From positions 1-7,136 of the forward strand of contig JAYVXF010000097.1 of the NCBI GenBank assembly GCA_043793345.1: a stretch of DNA of 7,136 nucleotides. The letters are read 5' to 3'. How positions within the stretch are numbered: position 1 is the first letter of the stretch; each line of letters begins with the position of its first letter. The position numbers and the translations under genes were made by a program. The notes beneath the pieces were generated by a model that was given only the letters and a program-made list of their open reading frames with translations, ran no database searches and was not told the DNA's origin. This document shows positions 5,442 through 7,136 of the stretch, piece after piece. This DNA is from UKL13-2 sp043793345 (lineage in GTDB: Bacteria > Pseudomonadota > Gammaproteobacteria > Burkholderiales > Usitatibacteraceae).

Positions 5442-6419
5442 ATGAATTTTTTCCGACAATTTCTGGCCGTAATATTCGGCGCAACAATCGTTTTGTGCGC
5501 GACGCAGACCCCGGCTGAAACGTGGCCAGAGCGCCCCGTCAAATGGGTGGTGCCGTTTTCGCCGGGAGGCGCGAATGATCTGGTTGCCCGCGCGGCGGCC
5601 GAGGCGGTGGCCAAACGCATCGGTCAACCCATCATCATTGAAAACAAACCGGGCGCTGGCGCGATGATCGGCACCGACTATGTTGCCAAATCCAAACCCG
5701 ATGGCTACACATTTCTGGTTGGAGCCGCCGGTGTCATCACCAACAGTTTTCTCAATGAAAAAATTCCGTATGCCGACAGCGACTTGATGCCCGTCGGCAT
5801 GATCGCAGTGAGCCCGTCGGTGATCGTCGTGCATCCGAGCGCACCGTTCAATACGCTCAAAGAATTTGTTGACTACGCGAAAGCGCAAGGCAAAGGCGGC
5901 GCGAATTTTGCCACCGCAGGCTCGGGCTCCACACCGCATTTCGTCATCGAAATGTTAAAGGATGCGAGCGGCGCGCAATTTACGCCGATCCCGTTCAAGA
6001 GCGGGCAGGAGAGTGTTACCGCCGTGCTCGGCAATCAGGTGACGGCCACATCCGAATCGAGCGTGGTGGTGCTGCCGCACATCAAGGCCGGCAAATTGAA
6101 AGCGCTTGCCGCCACCTGGCAAACGCGCATCTCCGCGTACCCGTCGATTTTGACTACCGCAGAGCAAGGCTTTCCGTCTGTGCAAATTGGTCACTGAGCC
6201 GGACTGTTCGCTCCCAAAGGCACGCCGCAAGCGGTGATCGAGCGCATGCATGCGGAACTGCAGATCGTGTTGAAATCGAAGGAATTGCAGGATCGCTTTA
6301 TTCCCACCGGTATTGAGCCCGCGCCGGGATCGCTGGCTGAGTTCGTAAAATTTATCGCGACCGAGCGGGAGCGGCTGGGGAAGATTGCGAAGAAGGCGGG
6401 GATGAAGTCGGAGCATTGA
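5442..6419 (+). pseudogene. Bug/TctC-family periplasmic solute receptor, interrupted by an in-frame TGA
   Basis: Bug (tripartite tricarboxylate transporter receptor) proteins are secreted solute-binding receptors for small carboxylates and other metabolites. The start at 5442 has AGGA five bases upstream; 5430 is an alternative. A signal peptide is clear (MNFFRQFLAVIFGATIVLCA, cleavage probably after TPA), followed by the family signature WPERPVKWVVPFSPGGANDLVARA, then ENKPGAGAMIGTDYVA, and FATAGSGSTPHF. A TGA at 6195-6197 (codon 252) interrupts the frame after VQIGH. The same frame continues as AGLFAPKGTPQAVIERM and on to KKAGMKSEH, ending at 6417-6419, a normal family C-terminus. Family members commonly have Trp-x-Gly-hydrophobic here, so TGG to TGA is the simplest explanation. 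The full frame would be 325 residues, the usual size. Neighbouring genes end in TGA, so the code is standard. The ligand is unknown; divergent placement opposite urc1 invites but does not prove a pyrimidine-related link. Confidence 0.88.
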
Positions 6420-6437
6420 ACCGGGGCGGAAACATTT

Positions 6438-6466
6438 TTGATGTATAGTCTTTATATATCCATATT
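6438..6466 (+). promoter_or_regulatory. Possible promoter of the mazEF-like pair
   Basis: TTGATG (6438-6443) and CATATT (6461-6466) are spaced by 17 nt in an AT-rich stretch that stands out from its GC-rich surroundings. The start would fall about 6 nt before the antitoxin ATG at 6479, giving an almost leaderless message, consistent with the absence of a good SD. TATAGT at 6444-6449 is another possible -10. AT-rich DNA here is also a plausible autoregulatory site for the AbrB-fold antitoxin. Confidence 0.4.
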
Positions 6467-6478
6467 CGAGACGTAACC

Positions 6479-6724
6479 ATGTCCACCCAAACCATTTCAA
6501 AGTGGGGCTCCAGCCTCGCGTTCCGGTTGCCGGCTGCGTTTGCCAAACAGATGCGGCTTGAGGAAGGTGCCAAGGTTGAATTGGCAATCGATGGCAAACG
6601 GCTGGTTATTCAGCGCATCGAATCGACGCCGGATGCAAAGGCGTTCTTCATGGCGGTCAAAGCGAGCCAATCAACACATGGCTTGGTGCGTATGGGTAAG
6701 GCGCGCGGGAAAGAAATCCGGTGA
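6479..6724 (+). CDS. mazE: MazE-like antitoxin, AbrB/SpoVT fold
   Basis: The 81-residue protein begins with a swapped-hairpin AbrB/MazE domain (about residues 3-48): TISKWGSSLAFRLPAAFAKQ, then LEEGAKVELAIDGKRLVIQ. This domain binds the operator DNA and represses the pair. The less conserved C-terminal tail (about 49-81, STPDAKAFFMAVKASQ...) is where MazE-type antitoxins wrap around and neutralise the toxin. The stop codon TGA overlaps the toxin GTG start (GTGA), the usual antitoxin-first coupling. No convincing Shine-Dalgarno precedes the ATG. Confidence 0.9.
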   Translation: MSTQTISKWGSSLAFRLPAAFAKQMRLEEGAKVELAIDGKRLVIQRIESTPDAKAFFMAVKASQSTHGLVRMGKARGKEIR

Positions 6725-7068
6725 GCATCCCCGCACAGGGGGACATCATCGCGTTCAAGCCGGAGCTCGATGCCAAAGGGCACGAACAGCAGGGCGCGCG
6801 CCCGTGGCTGGTTGTTTCCGTGAAGCAATACAACGATGCCAGCAAACTGGTGATGGTGTGCCCGATCACATCGCATCAGGGAACGGCGACCACAGCGAAC
6901 GCGGCGGAAGTGTTGTTGCCCGCCAATTGCGGCGCCAATGGCGTCGTGTTGACGTTTCAATTGCAAACGATTGATTGGCAGGCGCGGAAAGCAAAGCTGC
7001 TGGGTGTTGTTCCGGTTGCGACGTTGAAAGCGGTGCAACGGAATTTGAGGATGTGTTTGGGGATGTAG
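6721..7068 (+). CDS. mazF: MazF/PemK/ChpB-family endoribonuclease toxin
   Basis: The product has 115 residues, standard for MazF, whose members cleave RNA at short sequence motifs and arrest growth when the labile antitoxin is lost. The family layout is complete: GDIIAFKPE (7-15), GARPWLVVS (25-33) with Arg27, PITS (48-51) with Thr50, and a C-terminal region LQTIDWQARKAKLLGVVP ending in RMCLGM. The Arg27 to Thr50 spacing of 23 residues equals that of the catalytic Arg/Thr pair in characterised MazF enzymes, so it looks active. It starts at GTG, overlapping the antitoxin stop by three bases of the TGA. It resembles ChpB-type toxins in RPWLVVS and PITS; the cleavage motif cannot be told from sequence. 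Confidence 0.9.
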   Translation: MSIPAQGDIIAFKPELDAKGHEQQGARPWLVVSVKQYNDASKLVMVCPITSHQGTATTANAAEVLLPANCGANGVVLTFQLQTIDWQARKAKLLGVVPVATLKAVQRNLRMCLGM

Positions 7069-7070
7069 AA

Positions 7071-7136
7071 ATGAAATATGAACTCGAACCCGACAATAGG
7101 AACTGTGCAGATCAAGTGCTCTTGGATGACTTAAGG
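7071..7136 (+). CDS. Start of an unidentified gene, possibly an HNH/homing-endonuclease-repeat protein; truncated by window edge
   Basis: Only 22 codons are visible, beginning MKYELEPDNRNC and continuing QVLLDDLR at the edge. The ATG is two bases after the mazF stop and has GGGGA about eight bases upstream, so it is probably cotranscribed with the toxin pair. The segment VLLDDLR preceded by an acidic, Asn-rich start recalls proteins that open with homing-endonuclease-associated repeats and often end in an HNH nuclease. This is recollection of a pattern from very few residues, not a firm identification. Confidence 0.5.
   Translation, partial: MKYELEPDNRNCADQVLLDDLR

Noticed and set aside
5244..5939. 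Minus-strand 231-codon frame over the divergent promoter region and the Bug gene
   Set aside because: It would cover the urc1 promoter and operator and run antisense to a clearly recognisable Bug receptor; no conserved motif is seen.
6234..6419. Separate small protein of 61 residues downstream of the TGA
   Set aside because: It is in the same frame as the receptor and matches the ordinary C-terminus of Bug proteins, so it is the tail of the interrupted gene.

Overview
The window looks like a betaproteobacterial chromosome, probably Burkholderiales-like. The evidence is a MetX of the 'CHALNASHHVAG' type, a Bug/TctC-type solute receptor (a family hugely expanded in that group), moderately high GC, and a REP-type palindrome (ATTCCCGC...GCGGGAAT) common in beta- and gammaproteobacteria. 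This assignment is inferred from sequence character only.

Left part, minus strand (1-1204): metX (homoserine O-acyltransferase), cut by the window edge before its stop. Its leader carries a TTGACA promoter, an RNA that matches the SAM-II (metA) riboswitch architecture with its GCTAAA core, and a strong intrinsic terminator whose 5' arm can pair instead with that core. SAM would thus switch off transcription of its own precursor pathway. Between metX and the next operon (1205-1433) lie a perfect 31-bp inverted-repeat doublet (REPIN-like, 1315-1407) and a weak possible terminator. I see nothing else there.

Centre, minus strand (5366 down to 1434): a compact four-gene operon, urc1 - urc4 - upp - rutR-like tetR. 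Urc1 is a GTP-cyclohydrolase-II-like protein, Urc4 a DUF1688 protein, and Upp makes UMP from uracil. Together they are the core of the URC uracil-catabolic route first described in yeasts, which is not homologous to the E. coli Rut pathway. The last gene encodes a homologue of RutR, the uracil/thymine-responsive repressor of the Rut system. A sequence close to the E. coli RutR box (CTGACCAACCAGTCAG, 5321-5336) lies just downstream of a TACAAT -10 element in front of urc1. The layout suggests autogenous, uracil-inducible control of the URC pathway by a RutR-type regulator.

Right part, plus strand: divergent from urc1 is a Bug/TctC periplasmic receptor gene broken by a single in-frame TGA at a position where the family usually has Trp (5442-6419). 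It is followed by a MazE/MazF-type toxin-antitoxin pair with a GTGA overlap (6479-7068) and the first 22 codons of another gene just behind the toxin (7071 onward).
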